From an uncultured Actinobacillus sp. (GTDB taxonomy: Bacteria; Pseudomonadota; Gammaproteobacteria; Enterobacterales; Pasteurellaceae), in NCBI RefSeq assembly GCF_945915845.1, contig NZ_CAMEFX010000012.1, forward strand, positions 1 to 49,613: a DNA stretch of 49,613 nt. The letters are read 5' to 3'. The position numbers and the translations under genes are program-made. Within the stretch, counting starts at the first letter, position 1. Each line of letters opens with the position of its first letter. The notes below the pieces were generated by a model. The model was not told the DNA's origin, did not search any database, and saw only the letters and a list, made by a program, of their open reading frames with translations. Shown here one piece after another: positions 1 through 8,688 of the stretch.

Positions 1-923
1 AGTTTAATAATATTCTCGTTGTTTTAAATCCTGAAAATGAAAAACAATATGCGCTAGCGCGTGCTGTTCGTTTAGCCAAAGAACAAAAAAGCGATACAAA
101 AGTTAAAATTACACTATTTCTTGCCGCTTATGATTTATCCTATGAAATGTCTGCGCTGCTCTCTTCTGAAGAGCGCGAAGAAATGCACAAAAGTGTCATT
201 GAACAACGTAAACAAGAGATTGCGCCTTATCTAGATAAATATGCCGATCCTAATATCGAATTCACTTCTGTTGTTGTTTGGAATAGCAATGAAGCAGAAG
301 CCATTGTGGAAGAATTTGTTAAACAAGATTATGATTTGGTGGTGAAATACACCAAAGAAGAAGAAACCTTAAGCTCATTATTCTTCACACCAATGGACTG
401 GCAATTACTTCGTAAATGCCCGGTGCCTATGCTGATGGTGCGCGATGCAGACTGGAAACACCAACGCCGTATTCTTGTGGCAGTGAATGTATCCGGTGAT
501 GAAGAATATCATGATGAGTTTAACCAATATTTAGTCGAACTTAGCACCAGTCTTGCCGACTCATTTGAACGCGGTAATATTCATTTAGTCGGAGCTTACC
601 CACCAACCCCAATCAACATGGCCATTGATTTGCCTGAATTCCATACCAAAGAATATGTTAACAGTATTCGCGGTCAACACTTGCTTAATATGAAAGCCTT
701 GCGCCAAAAATTTGGCATTGATGAAGATCATACTCATGTCCGTGAAGGATTCCCTGAAGATGTGATTCCGGAAGTAGCAGAAGAGCTAGGTGCAGAATTA
801 GTAGTACTGGGCACAGTCGGCCGAACAGGTTTATCCGCCGCATTACTCGGCAACACAGCGGAACATGTTATTAGCAAATTAAAATGTAATCTACTAGCAA
901 TTAAACCACCAAAAGCGGAATAA
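1..923 (+). CDS. uspE: Universal stress protein UspE, 5' end cut by window edge
   Basis: Tandem-domain universal stress protein, a cytoplasmic nucleotide-binding-fold protein linked to stress survival. The frame is open from base 3, beginning FNNILVVLNPENE, so only a few N-terminal residues lie outside the window; the internal ATG at 147 is not the start. Two Usp domains are visible. The first covers roughly the opening 145 residues and includes FTPMDWQLLRKCPVPMLMV. The second ends in the classic Usp nucleotide-binding signature, VVLGTVGRTG followed by GNTAEHVI. From memory it resembles E. coli UspE over its length, including VGAYPPTPINMAIDLPEF and RGQHLLNMKALRQKFGIDE. A hairpin with a T-rich tail follows the stop. 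The neighbouring ilv genes face it on the opposite strand. Confidence 0.95.
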   Translation, partial: FNNILVVLNPENEKQYALARAVRLAKEQKSDTKVKITLFLAAYDLSYEMSALLSSEEREEMHKSVIEQRKQEIAPYLDKYADPNIEFTSVVVWNSNEAEAIVEEFVKQDYDLVVKYTKEEETLSSLFFTPMDWQLLRKCPVPMLMVRDADWKHQRRILVAVNVSGDEEYHDEFNQYLVELSTSLADSFERGNIHLVGAYPPTPINMAIDLPEFHTKEYVNSIRGQHLLNMKALRQKFGIDEDHTHVREGFPEDVIPEVAEELGAELVVLGTVGRTGLSAALLGNTAEHVISKLKCNLLAIKPPKAE

Positions 924-938
924 ATTCAATCAAATTTC

Positions 939-968
939 GGGGCAAATAAAAATTTGCCCTTTTTCTTT
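939..968 (+). terminator. Rho-independent terminator of uspE
   Basis: A GGGGCAAAT/ATTTGCCC stem 16 bases after the uspE stop is followed by a run of T (positions 960-971), the usual intrinsic terminator layout. Confidence 0.8.
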
Positions 969-998
969 TTTCGTGCCACAGAAAATAGAATATAAAAA

Positions 999-1036
999 AA
1001 GTGCGGTTAAAAAACTTATTTATTTTAACCGCACTT
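999..1036. terminator. Inverted pair of Hin-type uptake signals acting as terminator of ilvIH
   Basis: AAGTGCGGT at 999-1007 and its reverse ACCGCACTT at 1028-1036 face each other, each continued by TTAAAA/TTTTAA. They can pair into a strong stem just past the ilvH stop, with A/T-rich flanks. Inverted uptake signal pairs doubling as terminators are known in Pasteurellaceae. Confidence 0.75.
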
Positions 1037-1052
1037 ATTTAATGTCACCCTA

Positions 1053-1544
1053 TTACAACATATTCTTCTCGCCGCGCGATAAGCTAATTAAGCCTGAACG
1101 CACGATTTCAAGAATACTGGTTTCTTCTTTGACTGCGTGAATAAATGCATCAAGTTTATCTTTCGCTCCGGTTAACTGGACAGTATAAGATTTTGGTGTG
1201 ACATCCACGATCTGACCACGATAAATATCCGCTAAACGCTTGATTTCATCGCGCCCCGTCCCCGTTGCACGAACTTTTAATAACATCACTTCGCGCTCAA
1301 CATGTTCACAATCACTTAAACTGATCACTTTAAAGACATCGACTAGTTTATGTAATTGCTTTTCAATTTGTTCTAACACTTGTTCATCGCCTGATGCTTC
1401 AATCGTCATGCGAGACAACGTCGGGTCATCCGTTGGTGCGACTGTTAAGCTTTCAATATTAAACGCACGTTGAGAGAATAAGGCAACGACACGAGACAAT
1501 GCACCTGATTCGTTCTCTAATAAGACAGATAAAATTCTACGCAT
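1053..1544 (-). CDS. ilvH: Acetolactate synthase isozyme III, regulatory subunit
   Basis: Small regulatory subunit of acetohydroxy acid synthase III, which makes acetolactate and acetohydroxybutyrate for valine, leucine and isoleucine synthesis. The 163 residues match the family length. The N-terminal ACT domain (about 4-75) begins with the typical RRILSVLLENESGALSRVV and includes FNIESLTVAPT; a C-terminal domain follows (VMLLKVRA, about residue 86 on). In IlvH the ACT domain binds valine and confers feedback inhibition. The start is supported by AAGGAG eight bases upstream. It lies 11 bp behind ilvI and is surely co-transcribed with it; an inverted uptake-signal hairpin ends the unit. Confidence 0.97.
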   Translation of the reverse strand: MRRILSVLLENESGALSRVVALFSQRAFNIESLTVAPTDDPTLSRMTIEASGDEQVLEQIEKQLHKLVDVFKVISLSDCEHVEREVMLLKVRATGTGRDEIKRLADIYRGQIVDVTPKSYTVQLTGAKDKLDAFIHAVKEETSILEIVRSGLISLSRGEKNML

Positions 1545-1555
1545 TTTGTTGCTCC

Positions 1556-3268
1556 TTATTCTGGTTTACCTAATAACATTTCATCCATTGCTCCACCGCG
1601 GATTTGCATTGGATAGACATTTTCTGTAGCGTCAATACGGACATCAACAAAGACTAATTTGTCTTTGATAGCAAAGGCTTGTGCTAATTTTTCTTCAAGT
1701 TCATCCGCACTATCAATTTGAATACCCACATGCCCATAAGCTTCAGCTAATTTCGCGAAGTTTGGTAAGGAATTCATATAAACTTGCGAATGACGACCTG
1801 AATAAATCAAATCTTGCCATTGTTTTACCATGCCTAAGAAACGGTTATTTAGGCTGACAATGACAATAGGCGTGTTATATTGGGTTGCCGTTGAAAGTTC
1901 TTGAATATTCATTTGAATAGAACCATCCCCCGTTACGCATACAACAGTGCTATCAGGGTGGGCAAACTTCACACCTAATGCGGCCGGAAAACCAAAGCCC
2001 ATGGTGCCTGCGCCCCCTGAGTTAATCCAACGGCGTGGTTTATCAAATGGATGATGTAATGCCGCAAACATTTGATGTTGTCCGACATCAGATGCAATAT
2101 AGGCATCGCCGTTAGTTAAACGATAAATGGTTTCGATAACTGCTTGTGGTTTGATTTCTTTTGAAGTGCGGTCAAATTCCAAGCATTTTTTCGCTTTCCA
2201 TTCGTCGATTTGTTTCCACCACTCCGTTAAATCCGATTGAGATTTCGCCAAGTTTTCGTCTTCTAATAAAGATAAAAATTCCGTTAAAACATTATCTACG
2301 CTACCTACAATTGGAATATCCGCTTTAACATTTTTTGAAATGGAGGTTGGATCAATATCCACATGAATCACTTTGGCATGCGGACAATATTTTTCAAGGT
2401 TATTAGTTGTGCGATCATCAAAACGAACACCAATCCCTAAAATCAAATCTGCATTATGCATCGCCGTATTGGCTTCATAAGTACCGTGCATACCAAGCAT
2501 TCCAAGGAATTGTCTGTCTGTGCCCGGATAACCGCCTAATCCCATAAGTGATGACGTCACAGGAAGATTGAGTTGTTTTGCCAATTGCGTCAATTTTTCG
2601 CTACTGTTACCAATAACCACACCGCCACCAATAAATAACATCGGTTTTTTCGCCACAAGCAAGGCTTTTAAGGCTTTCTTAATTTGTCCTTTGTGTCCTT
2701 GTACTGTTGGATTGTAAGAACGCATTGAGACGTCCGTTGGATAGGCATAAGGGAATTTATTAGCCGGATTTACCATATCTTTCGGAATATCAATCACAAC
2801 AGGGCCGGGGCGACCTGTTGAAGCGATATAAAAGGCTTTTTTGATAATTGTTGGAATATCTTCCGTACGTTGAACAATAAAACTATGTTTAACAATTGGA
2901 CGGGTTAAGCCAATGGTGTCACATTCTTGGAAGGCATCCGTACCGATTAAATGCGACATCACTTGCCCTGTAATAACGACTAAGGGAACAGAATCAGTAT
3001 AAGCGGTAAAAATCCCTGTTAAAGCATTCGTCGCACCAGGACCGGATGTCACCAACGCACAGCCAACTTCGCCTGTTGAGCGTGCATAACCATCTGCCAT
3101 ATGAATTGCCGCTTGTTCATGACGGACTAAAACATGTTCAATACCGCCCAATGTATGGATGGCATCATAAATATCCAATACGGAACCACCCGGGTAACCA
3201 AACAAATATTTCACTCCTTGATCACGCAAGGACTGCACAACCATTTCTGCACCTGATAGTTTTTTCAT
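1556..3268 (-). CDS. ilvI: Acetolactate synthase isozyme III, catalytic subunit
   Basis: Thiamine-diphosphate-dependent catalytic subunit of acetohydroxy acid synthase III, 570 residues as expected. Domain order: N-terminal TPP-pyrimidine domain ([14 protein letters not shown], then [10 protein letters not shown] with the conserved glutamate, and TSGPGATN); central domain ([19 protein letters not shown]); C-terminal TPP-diphosphate domain with the [15 protein letters not shown] Mg-binding motif and the distal NN of SLNNRFLGM. ilvH follows after 11 bp. The spacer upstream (3269-3555) carries the promoter side; no leader peptide rich in branched-chain codons was recognised there, so Leu/Val attenuation is not supported. 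Confidence 0.98.
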   Translation of the reverse strand: MKKLSGAEMVVQSLRDQGVKYLFGYPGGSVLDIYDAIHTLGGIEHVLVRHEQAAIHMADGYARSTGEVGCALVTSGPGATNALTGIFTAYTDSVPLVVITGQVMSHLIGTDAFQECDTIGLTRPIVKHSFIVQRTEDIPTIIKKAFYIASTGRPGPVVIDIPKDMVNPANKFPYAYPTDVSMRSYNPTVQGHKGQIKKALKALLVAKKPMLFIGGGVVIGNSSEKLTQLAKQLNLPVTSSLMGLGGYPGTDRQFLGMLGMHGTYEANTAMHNADLILGIGVRFDDRTTNNLEKYCPHAKVIHVDIDPTSISKNVKADIPIVGSVDNVLTEFLSLLEDENLAKSQSDLTEWWKQIDEWKAKKCLEFDRTSKEIKPQAVIETIYRLTNGDAYIASDVGQHQMFAALHHPFDKPRRWINSGGAGTMGFGFPAALGVKFAHPDSTVVCVTGDGSIQMNIQELSTATQYNTPIVIVSLNNRFLGMVKQWQDLIYSGRHSQVYMNSLPNFAKLAEAYGHVGIQIDSADELEEKLAQAFAIKDKLVFVDVRIDATENVYPMQIRGGAMDEMLLGKPE

Positions 3269-3479
3269 ACTGTTCTCCGTTAAATCTGACTAAGATGACG
3301 CAGAGTGAACAAAATGCCTTAACTCATTTTGAACCATCCGCGTATTGAGATGTAGTTTACTCAATTCAACTGTCTTGTCTATTTCTTTTTTTGACTAAAA
3401 ACTGTTGTTTTAAAGATATAAATTCTAAAATAACCCAATTTTTTAGTTTTATATAAAACCATAATCATAAAAAATAAAA

Positions 3480-3504
3480 AAAATGCGACTTTATGCCGCA
3501 TTTT
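3480..3504. terminator. Hairpin terminator of the NhaC-family gene
   Basis: AAAATGCG and CGCATTTT arms with a short loop lie about 50 bp past the stop of the minus-strand antiporter gene, with A/T-rich flanks on both sides. The rest of the 287-bp spacer to ilvI is AT-rich and shows no other feature. Confidence 0.55.
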
Positions 3505-3555
3505 ATAAATTTCACAAAATAAAATTTTTTATTTAAATATGTGATCTAAATCAGG

Positions 3556-5085
3556 TTATTGACGCTTTTTAGTCATAAAAATCGCCCCAATCATCACTAC
3601 TGCTGTCACAACAAAACCTAACAATCCCGAATGGCTAAAGCCAACGGTTAAATAGCCTAGGGTCGTAGCTGTTGCGACTACTAACGCATAAGGCAATTGT
3701 GTTGTCACGTGATCCATATGATTACATTTCGCCCCTGTCGATGACAAAATAGTCGTATCCGATACCGGGGAACAATGGTCACCACATACCGCACCCGCCA
3801 TCACTGCAGACAAGCATGGAATTAATAAATCCGGTGCTGCATTTACTGCAATAGAGGCGGCAATCGGTAACATAATCCCAAAGGTGCCCCAACTTGTCCC
3901 CGTAGAGAACGCCATAGCCGCACCTAACATAAATAACAACGCCGGTAAAAATGCCGCATTCATATTGCCTGAAATGAGCGTTGAAAGATATTTACCGGTT
4001 TGCATATCCCCCACGACTTTATTAATTGTCCATGCAAAAAATAAAATCGCAATCGCGCCTAACATGGATTTCATACCAACGCCATAAGATTTAACGTATT
4101 CGGATACGGAAACATTACCCGCTAATAGGATTAAAATCGTTGAAACAGCGACCGCACTTAATCCCCCTACAACCAAAGAAATACCTACAGTTGTATTTTC
4201 AAAAGCACCCAATACGCTAAATGCTTTACCGTCCGCCGCTAACGCTTGGTTTCCTGTGTACATCATCATCGCCACAGTCGCCACAATTAAAGCGATAATC
4301 GGCAAAATTAGATTGCGAACATGGCCTTTTCCTGCTTCCACATTTTCACTATGATCCGGTTGCTCTAAGGCCAATTTTTCATGACGCGCCATTGGGCCAA
4401 TATCAATAGTGAAATAAGCCACTGCAAATACCATAATCATTGAGAAAATGGCATAAAAGTTCAGCGCGCTCATGGTCATAAATGCCGTAAATGGCGAATA
4501 ACCTTCAATGGCATGTTCTGCCAATAATCCCGCAATCAACGTCATAATGTAAGCCCCCCAGCTGGAAACCGGCATCATAACGCACATCGGTGCAGCCGTA
4601 GAATCAAGAATATAAGCTAATTTGGCACGTGATACTTTAAATTTATCTGTGACAGGACGTGCAATTGCGCCCACGGCTAAACTATGAAAATAGTCATCAA
4701 TAAAGGTCACAAAAACGAGACAAGCCGCCATGAATTTTGCACCGCGACGATCTTTAATACGCTTTTGCGCCCATTCTGCAAAGGCTTGATTACTGCCGGA
4801 AACACTTAAAAGCGCGGTCAAAATACCAAGCAATAATAAGAAAATAATAATATTAATATTACTATCATTGATAGCCTGATCTTCCACGCTATAAACGAGA
4901 GAAAGGATACGATCCGCTAAATAGCTTAATGCCGTACCAATACTCCCATCACCTAACATTAATGCGCCGACTACAATACCAACACTTAATGACAATAACA
5001 CTTTACGCGTAATAATTGCCAACCCAAGTGCTAATAGTGGCGGCAAAATCGACCAAGCTGATGTCGAGAAATCAAATAATTCCAT
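3556..5085 (-). CDS. NhaC-family Na+/H+ antiporter-like membrane protein
   Basis: Polytopic inner-membrane protein of 509 residues in the NhaC/ion-transporter superfamily, with about a dozen hydrophobic segments from residue 14 onward. Family-like conserved blocks are visible: FIDDYFHSLAVGAIARPVTD, LDSTAAPMCVMMPVSSWGAY, STGTSWGTFGIMLPIAASIA and GDHCSPVSDTTILSSTGA. Members exchange Na+ (sometimes with malate or amino acids) for protons. The substrate here cannot be fixed from sequence, so no symbol is given. Position between ilvI and hns agrees, as I recall, with an uncharacterised NhaC-like gene of H. influenzae in the same neighbourhood. It is divergent from hns across a 214-bp AT-rich spacer. 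Confidence 0.85.
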   Translation of the reverse strand: MELFDFSTSAWSILPPLLALGLAIITRKVLLSLSVGIVVGALMLGDGSIGTALSYLADRILSLVYSVEDQAINDSNINIIIFLLLLGILTALLSVSGSNQAFAEWAQKRIKDRRGAKFMAACLVFVTFIDDYFHSLAVGAIARPVTDKFKVSRAKLAYILDSTAAPMCVMMPVSSWGAYIMTLIAGLLAEHAIEGYSPFTAFMTMSALNFYAIFSMIMVFAVAYFTIDIGPMARHEKLALEQPDHSENVEAGKGHVRNLILPIIALIVATVAMMMYTGNQALAADGKAFSVLGAFENTTVGISLVVGGLSAVAVSTILILLAGNVSVSEYVKSYGVGMKSMLGAIAILFFAWTINKVVGDMQTGKYLSTLISGNMNAAFLPALLFMLGAAMAFSTGTSWGTFGIMLPIAASIAVNAAPDLLIPCLSAVMAGAVCGDHCSPVSDTTILSSTGAKCNHMDHVTTQLPYALVVATATTLGYLTVGFSHSGLLGFVVTAVVMIGAIFMTKKRQ

Positions 5086-5299
5086 TGGTTCACCTAATTA
5101 AATTTAAATAGGTTAAGAAGATTACAATAAGATCGTCATTTTTCCAACTAAAAAATGCGTCATTCTCTTGAAAAACGACAAAATCCTTGTGTCATTTATT
5201 TCTTATTTTATTAAATTATTAATTTACATTAATTCTTATTTCTTCTATTATTGTCCTGCTTAATTCTAATAACTCATTTTTAATTACAGGAGAACAAAT

Positions 5300-5692
5300 A
5301 TGTCTTTAGCTAAAAATTTAAATAATCTTCGCTCTTTACGCGCTGCCGTAAATGAATTAGGTTTAGAACTTGCTGAGCAAGCATTAGAAAAATTACAACA
5401 GGCTATTGCAGAAAAACGTGAAGCTGATGCAGTTGCTATTGCAGAAGAAAAAGCTCGCCAAGAATTAATTGCTAAATATAAAGAAGAATTAAAGGCGAAT
5501 GGTATTTCATTAAGTGATTTAGGCGCAGAGAAAGAAATTAAAGTACGTAAACCACGTCAACCTTTAGCCCCTAAATATAAATATACTGATGAAAATGGTG
5601 AAACCAAAACATGGACCGGACAAGGACGTACACCGCGTGCCATCCAAGCTGCATTAAATGCAGGTAAATCACTTGATTCATTTGCAATCTAA
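5300..5692 (+). CDS. hns: H-NS family nucleoid protein
   Basis: Histone-like nucleoid-structuring protein, 130 residues, which binds and silences AT-rich DNA. The N-terminal half (about 1-75) is a charged helical/coiled-coil oligomerisation domain with many Glu, Lys and Ala. A basic linker (KVRKPRQP) leads to the C-terminal DNA-binding domain YKYTDENGETKTWTGQGRTP, which holds the QGR core that inserts in the minor groove. The start has a good AGGAG site eight bases upstream. The terminator hairpin at 5709 ends the unit. H-NS would be expected to bind the AT-rich viperin island further along, although that is inference. Confidence 0.96.
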   Translation: MSLAKNLNNLRSLRAAVNELGLELAEQALEKLQQAIAEKREADAVAIAEEKARQELIAKYKEELKANGISLSDLGAEKEIKVRKPRQPLAPKYKYTDENGETKTWTGQGRTPRAIQAALNAGKSLDSFAI

Positions 5693-5708
5693 TCAACCAT
5701 TTCCATTG

Positions 5709-5737
5709 AACCCATAATTTTAGTTATGGGTTTTTAT
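5709..5737 (+). terminator. Rho-independent terminator of hns
   Basis: AACCCATAA/TTATGGGTT stem with a TTTTAG loop, followed by T-rich sequence, 16 bp after the hns stop. An ATG at 5726 lies inside this hairpin and is therefore not a credible purU start. Confidence 0.85.
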
Positions 5738-5761
5738 TTGCAATTTTTCTCGGTTAATATT

Positions 5762-6601
5762 ATGTTACAAAATAAGATCTTACTCACTGATTGCCCCGAT
5801 GATAAAGGCTTGATCGCTAAAGTCACGAATATTTGTTATAAGCATCAATTAAATATTTTGCATAATAATGAATTTGTTGATTTTGAAACAAAACATTTCT
5901 TCATGCGTACAGAATTACAAGGTATTTTTAATGAAGAAACCTTATTGGAAGATTTAAGATTTAGTTTACCGGAAGGCGCGAATTATCGTTTAATCGATGC
6001 TGATCGTAAAAAACGTATTGTTATTTTAGTAACGAAAGAAGCCCATTGTTTAGGTGATATTTTAATGAAAACCTATTACGGTGGTTTAGATGTAGAAATT
6101 GCGGCGGTAATCGGTAATCATGATAATTTACGCTCTTTAGTTGAACGCTTTGATTTGCCTTATCATCATGTTAGCCACGAAGGATTAACCCGTGTAGAGC
6201 ATGACGCTTTATTAGCGCAAACCATTGACCAATATGCGCCGGATTTCATCGTCTTAGCAAAATATATGCGCGTACTCAATCCTGAATTCGTAGCACGCTA
6301 CCCTAACCGTGTGATCAATATTCACCATTCATTTTTACCTGCTTTTATTGGTGCAAATCCTTATAAACGCGCTTACGAACGAGGTGTAAAAATTATTGGT
6401 GCAACCGCCCATTTTATTAATAATGAACTGGATGAAGGCCCAATCATTATGCAAAAAGTCATTGATGTGGATCATACCTATTCTGCAGAAATGATGATGA
6501 AAGCCGGCCGAGATGTGGAAAAAACCGTATTAAGTCGCGCGCTCGATCTTGCTTTACATGATCGTTTATTTGTCTATCAAAACAAAACAATTGTGCTGTA
6601 A
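5762..6601 (+). CDS. purU: Formyltetrahydrofolate deformylase
   Basis: Hydrolyses 10-formyltetrahydrofolate to formate and tetrahydrofolate, supplying formate for PurT and balancing one-carbon pools. The 279 residues match E. coli PurU. The N-terminal ACT domain (LLTDCPDDKGLIAKVTNICY) is followed by a formyl-transferase domain with AEIAAVIGNHD-like sequence, the catalytic NIHHSFLPAFIGA block and a downstream DEGPII motif holding the conserved Asp. The start is set at 5762 (MLQNKILL) because it aligns with the family; the in-frame ATG 36 bp upstream sits in the hns terminator. No strong ribosome-binding site is visible before 5762. Confidence 0.95.
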   Translation: MLQNKILLTDCPDDKGLIAKVTNICYKHQLNILHNNEFVDFETKHFFMRTELQGIFNEETLLEDLRFSLPEGANYRLIDADRKKRIVILVTKEAHCLGDILMKTYYGGLDVEIAAVIGNHDNLRSLVERFDLPYHHVSHEGLTRVEHDALLAQTIDQYAPDFIVLAKYMRVLNPEFVARYPNRVINIHHSFLPAFIGANPYKRAYERGVKIIGATAHFINNELDEGPIIMQKVIDVDHTYSAEMMMKAGRDVEKTVLSRALDLALHDRLFVYQNKTIVL

Positions 6602-6603
6602 AT

Positions 6604-6690
6604 AAACCTTATACGATCCGTATAGAGATTACTTGATCTGAGCCCAACTGGAGCTGAAAAAATAGCCTCAGAACGGTATCTTCCCCTCGC
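6604..6690. repeat. Composite hairpin repeat, degenerate copy
   Basis: Contains an imperfect palindrome AACCTTATACG-atc-CGTATAGAGATT and a block GAGCTGAAAAAATAGCCTCAG. Both recur in cleaner form at 42973-43046 (GGGCTGAAAAAAGAGCCGCAG, and AACCCTATACG-gct-CGTATAGGGTT) but in the opposite order. It lies between convergent purU and recD. Confidence 0.6.
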
Positions 6691-6736
6691 CCGTTTATGG
6701 GAGAGGGTGGAGAAAATCCACAGGATTTTCGGAGGG

Positions 6737-6764
6737 AGAGGGGGAAATTAATATTTTCCCCTCT
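6737..6764. terminator. Hairpin terminator of recD
   Basis: AGAGGGGGAAA/TTTTCCCCTCT arms with one bulge directly after the minus-strand recD stop. The preceding bases 6682-6735 hold CCCCTCGCCC and GGGAGAGGG arms, a second G/C-rich hairpin typical of dispersed repeats. Confidence 0.5.
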
Positions 6765-6768
6765 TCTA

Positions 6769-8688
6769 TTACTCACTCAATCCTTCAAATATCCCGCTCA
6801 TCCGTTGAATTGGATTTCTCACTGCATTTTCCCAGATACTCTGACGAGTAAACACCATTAAATTTGGTTTTGACCTTGTCACTGCAGTATAAAGCAATTC
6901 TTTTGTCAAAATTGGAGAGGGTTCAGGCGGTAAAACTACCACCGTCAATCCAAATTCAGAACCTTGGGATTTATGGATTGTCATCACAAAACCCATTTCA
7001 TGAGCAGGAATACGATTGATAGAGAAACTTTTATAACCCTCTTCATCTTCAAAATAAACGCGATCACCTAGATAAAGCCCTACATCCCCATTAAACAATC
7101 CCACATTCACATCATTTTTTGTCACCATAATTGGCTTGCCCACAAACCAATCGCGGCTATGCTTAAATTGCACATAGCCTTTCGCACGCAAGGCTTCCGC
7201 GATTTTTTCATTTAAACTTTCTACCCCAAAGTCTCCGGCTCGAAGTGCGGCTAAATAACGCACAGAATTAAAGGCGGCAAAGATTTTCTGAAGTTGTGCA
7301 TCCGTTGGCGAGCCGTTGGGAATTTCTGCTAAATATTTCGCGTAATGCTCCACCGCACTTTGCCATATTTTTTGCAGATAATGCTGACGATAAGATGCCT
7401 CGTCTAAAGAAGTTGGCGCATATTCTACGAGAGAAATTTCTTTGGATAAAATATCCCAACTTTCTGCTCCCTTCATATGATTAATGGCTTTGGCAACACG
7501 CCCAACTGGCGATTTATCATCAAAACGCGTGCTAATCGTCAATTCCACTAAAGACTGACGAATGATAGAAGATTGCGCTGAAACAGGCACTTGCTCCCCT
7601 GTCATTAACGCCAGTTTTTCAGCAAAATCTTGTGGATAGTTCTGTTCTAAAAAGCGACTTAATTCCGCTAAAATCGCCCCGGCTTCTACCGCGGCTAATT
7701 GGTCTTTATCACCTAACAAAATTAGGCGCGCCTGTTTAGGCAATGCGCGCAATACTTTTGCCATTAAAGATAAATCGATCATAGAGGCTTCATCCACAAT
7801 TAATAAATCCAAGGGCAAAGGATTTTGCTCATGATATTTCACTGCATCCTCAAAGGGTTTTACCCCTAATACGCTATGCAAGGTGTCGCTTTGGGGCTCT
7901 ATAGTTTGGCGAGCCTTTTCCGATAGTTCCATTTTAGCCAAACTATCTTGAATACTCTCTTTTAATCGCGCAGAAGCCTTTCCGGTTGGCGCAGCAAGAC
8001 GAATACGTAAGGGGGGCAATTTTTGTTCTAACTGTAATTCTTGCAATGCCGCCAGTACTCGTGCCACCGTATAGGTTTTGCCCGTACCTGGCCCTCCAGC
8101 AATCAAGGTAAAAGGCTGAATCAACGCCGTTGCTACCGCAATTTTTTGCCAGTCTGGTTCGCCGTTCGGCATTGTTTTCTTAGGAAAATAGCGGTCTAAA
8201 ATCTTTTTCGCCTTATCAGTCGGCACAGAAAATGACGATTTTTTTACCGCACTTTTCAGATAACTCACCACCGTTTGCTCATCTTGCCAAGCACGATAAA
8301 GATAAATTCCATCCCCTTGAATCACAAAAGGCGCTTCTTTTTGCGTGGGTTGATCAGTAAAAGCAATATGTTCAAGTAAAAATAACTTGCTTTGTGCAAG
8401 GGTTAGGCCGGCTAATTTTTTCTGGATTTCTGCCAAAATTATACGTAATTCCTCAGAATAACGTTCCGCCAAGTCAAAGGGGTTTTGCCATAATTTTTCC
8501 TTTAGACGAATACAAGTATCGCCTTGCAAATAGGCATGATGACACTGTGCGGATACCAATAAGACAAAATCCTGTTGCAGCGTTATCTTGGATTGTTGTG
8601 AGGATTTGCTATGAATAAATTGCGCAAAATAATAATCTGCGGCAGTTATCACATTGTGTTCTTGTAATTTCCGTAAAATATTAAGCAT
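6769..8688 (-). CDS. recD: Exodeoxyribonuclease V alpha subunit
   Basis: Fast 5'-3' helicase subunit of RecBCD, which processes double-strand ends for recombination and degrades foreign linear DNA. The 639 residues are near family length. An N-terminal RecB-interacting region precedes helicase domains with Walker A AGGPGTGKT (about residues 197-205), Walker B LLIVDEASMIDL, motif III LLGDKDQLAAVEAGA, and the C-terminal motifs FVMTIHKSQGSEF and LLYTAVTRSK of superfamily 1B helicases. The start overlaps the 3' end of recB by 8 bp, indicating translational coupling. recC is not next to it, as in other Haemophilus. RecBCD also bears on uptake and on phage defence, so it is functionally related to the island downstream. 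Confidence 0.97.
   Translation of the reverse strand: MLNILRKLQEHNVITAADYYFAQFIHSKSSQQSKITLQQDFVLLVSAQCHHAYLQGDTCIRLKEKLWQNPFDLAERYSEELRIILAEIQKKLAGLTLAQSKLFLLEHIAFTDQPTQKEAPFVIQGDGIYLYRAWQDEQTVVSYLKSAVKKSSFSVPTDKAKKILDRYFPKKTMPNGEPDWQKIAVATALIQPFTLIAGGPGTGKTYTVARVLAALQELQLEQKLPPLRIRLAAPTGKASARLKESIQDSLAKMELSEKARQTIEPQSDTLHSVLGVKPFEDAVKYHEQNPLPLDLLIVDEASMIDLSLMAKVLRALPKQARLILLGDKDQLAAVEAGAILAELSRFLEQNYPQDFAEKLALMTGEQVPVSAQSSIIRQSLVELTISTRFDDKSPVGRVAKAINHMKGAESWDILSKEISLVEYAPTSLDEASYRQHYLQKIWQSAVEHYAKYLAEIPNGSPTDAQLQKIFAAFNSVRYLAALRAGDFGVESLNEKIAEALRAKGYVQFKHSRDWFVGKPIMVTKNDVNVGLFNGDVGLYLGDRVYFEDEEGYKSFSINRIPAHEMGFVMTIHKSQGSEFGLTVVVLPPEPSPILTKELLYTAVTRSKPNLMVFTRQSIWENAVRNPIQRMSGIFEGLSE

Noticed and set aside
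3269-3555. Leader peptide/attenuator for ilvIH
   Set aside because: No short ORF rich in Leu, Val and Ile codons with a following terminator was found; the one hairpin fits the end of the antiporter gene.
5726-5761. Upstream in-frame ATG as purU start
   Set aside because: It lies inside the hns terminator hairpin and adds 12 residues with no counterpart in PurU; the ATG at 5762 fits the family.
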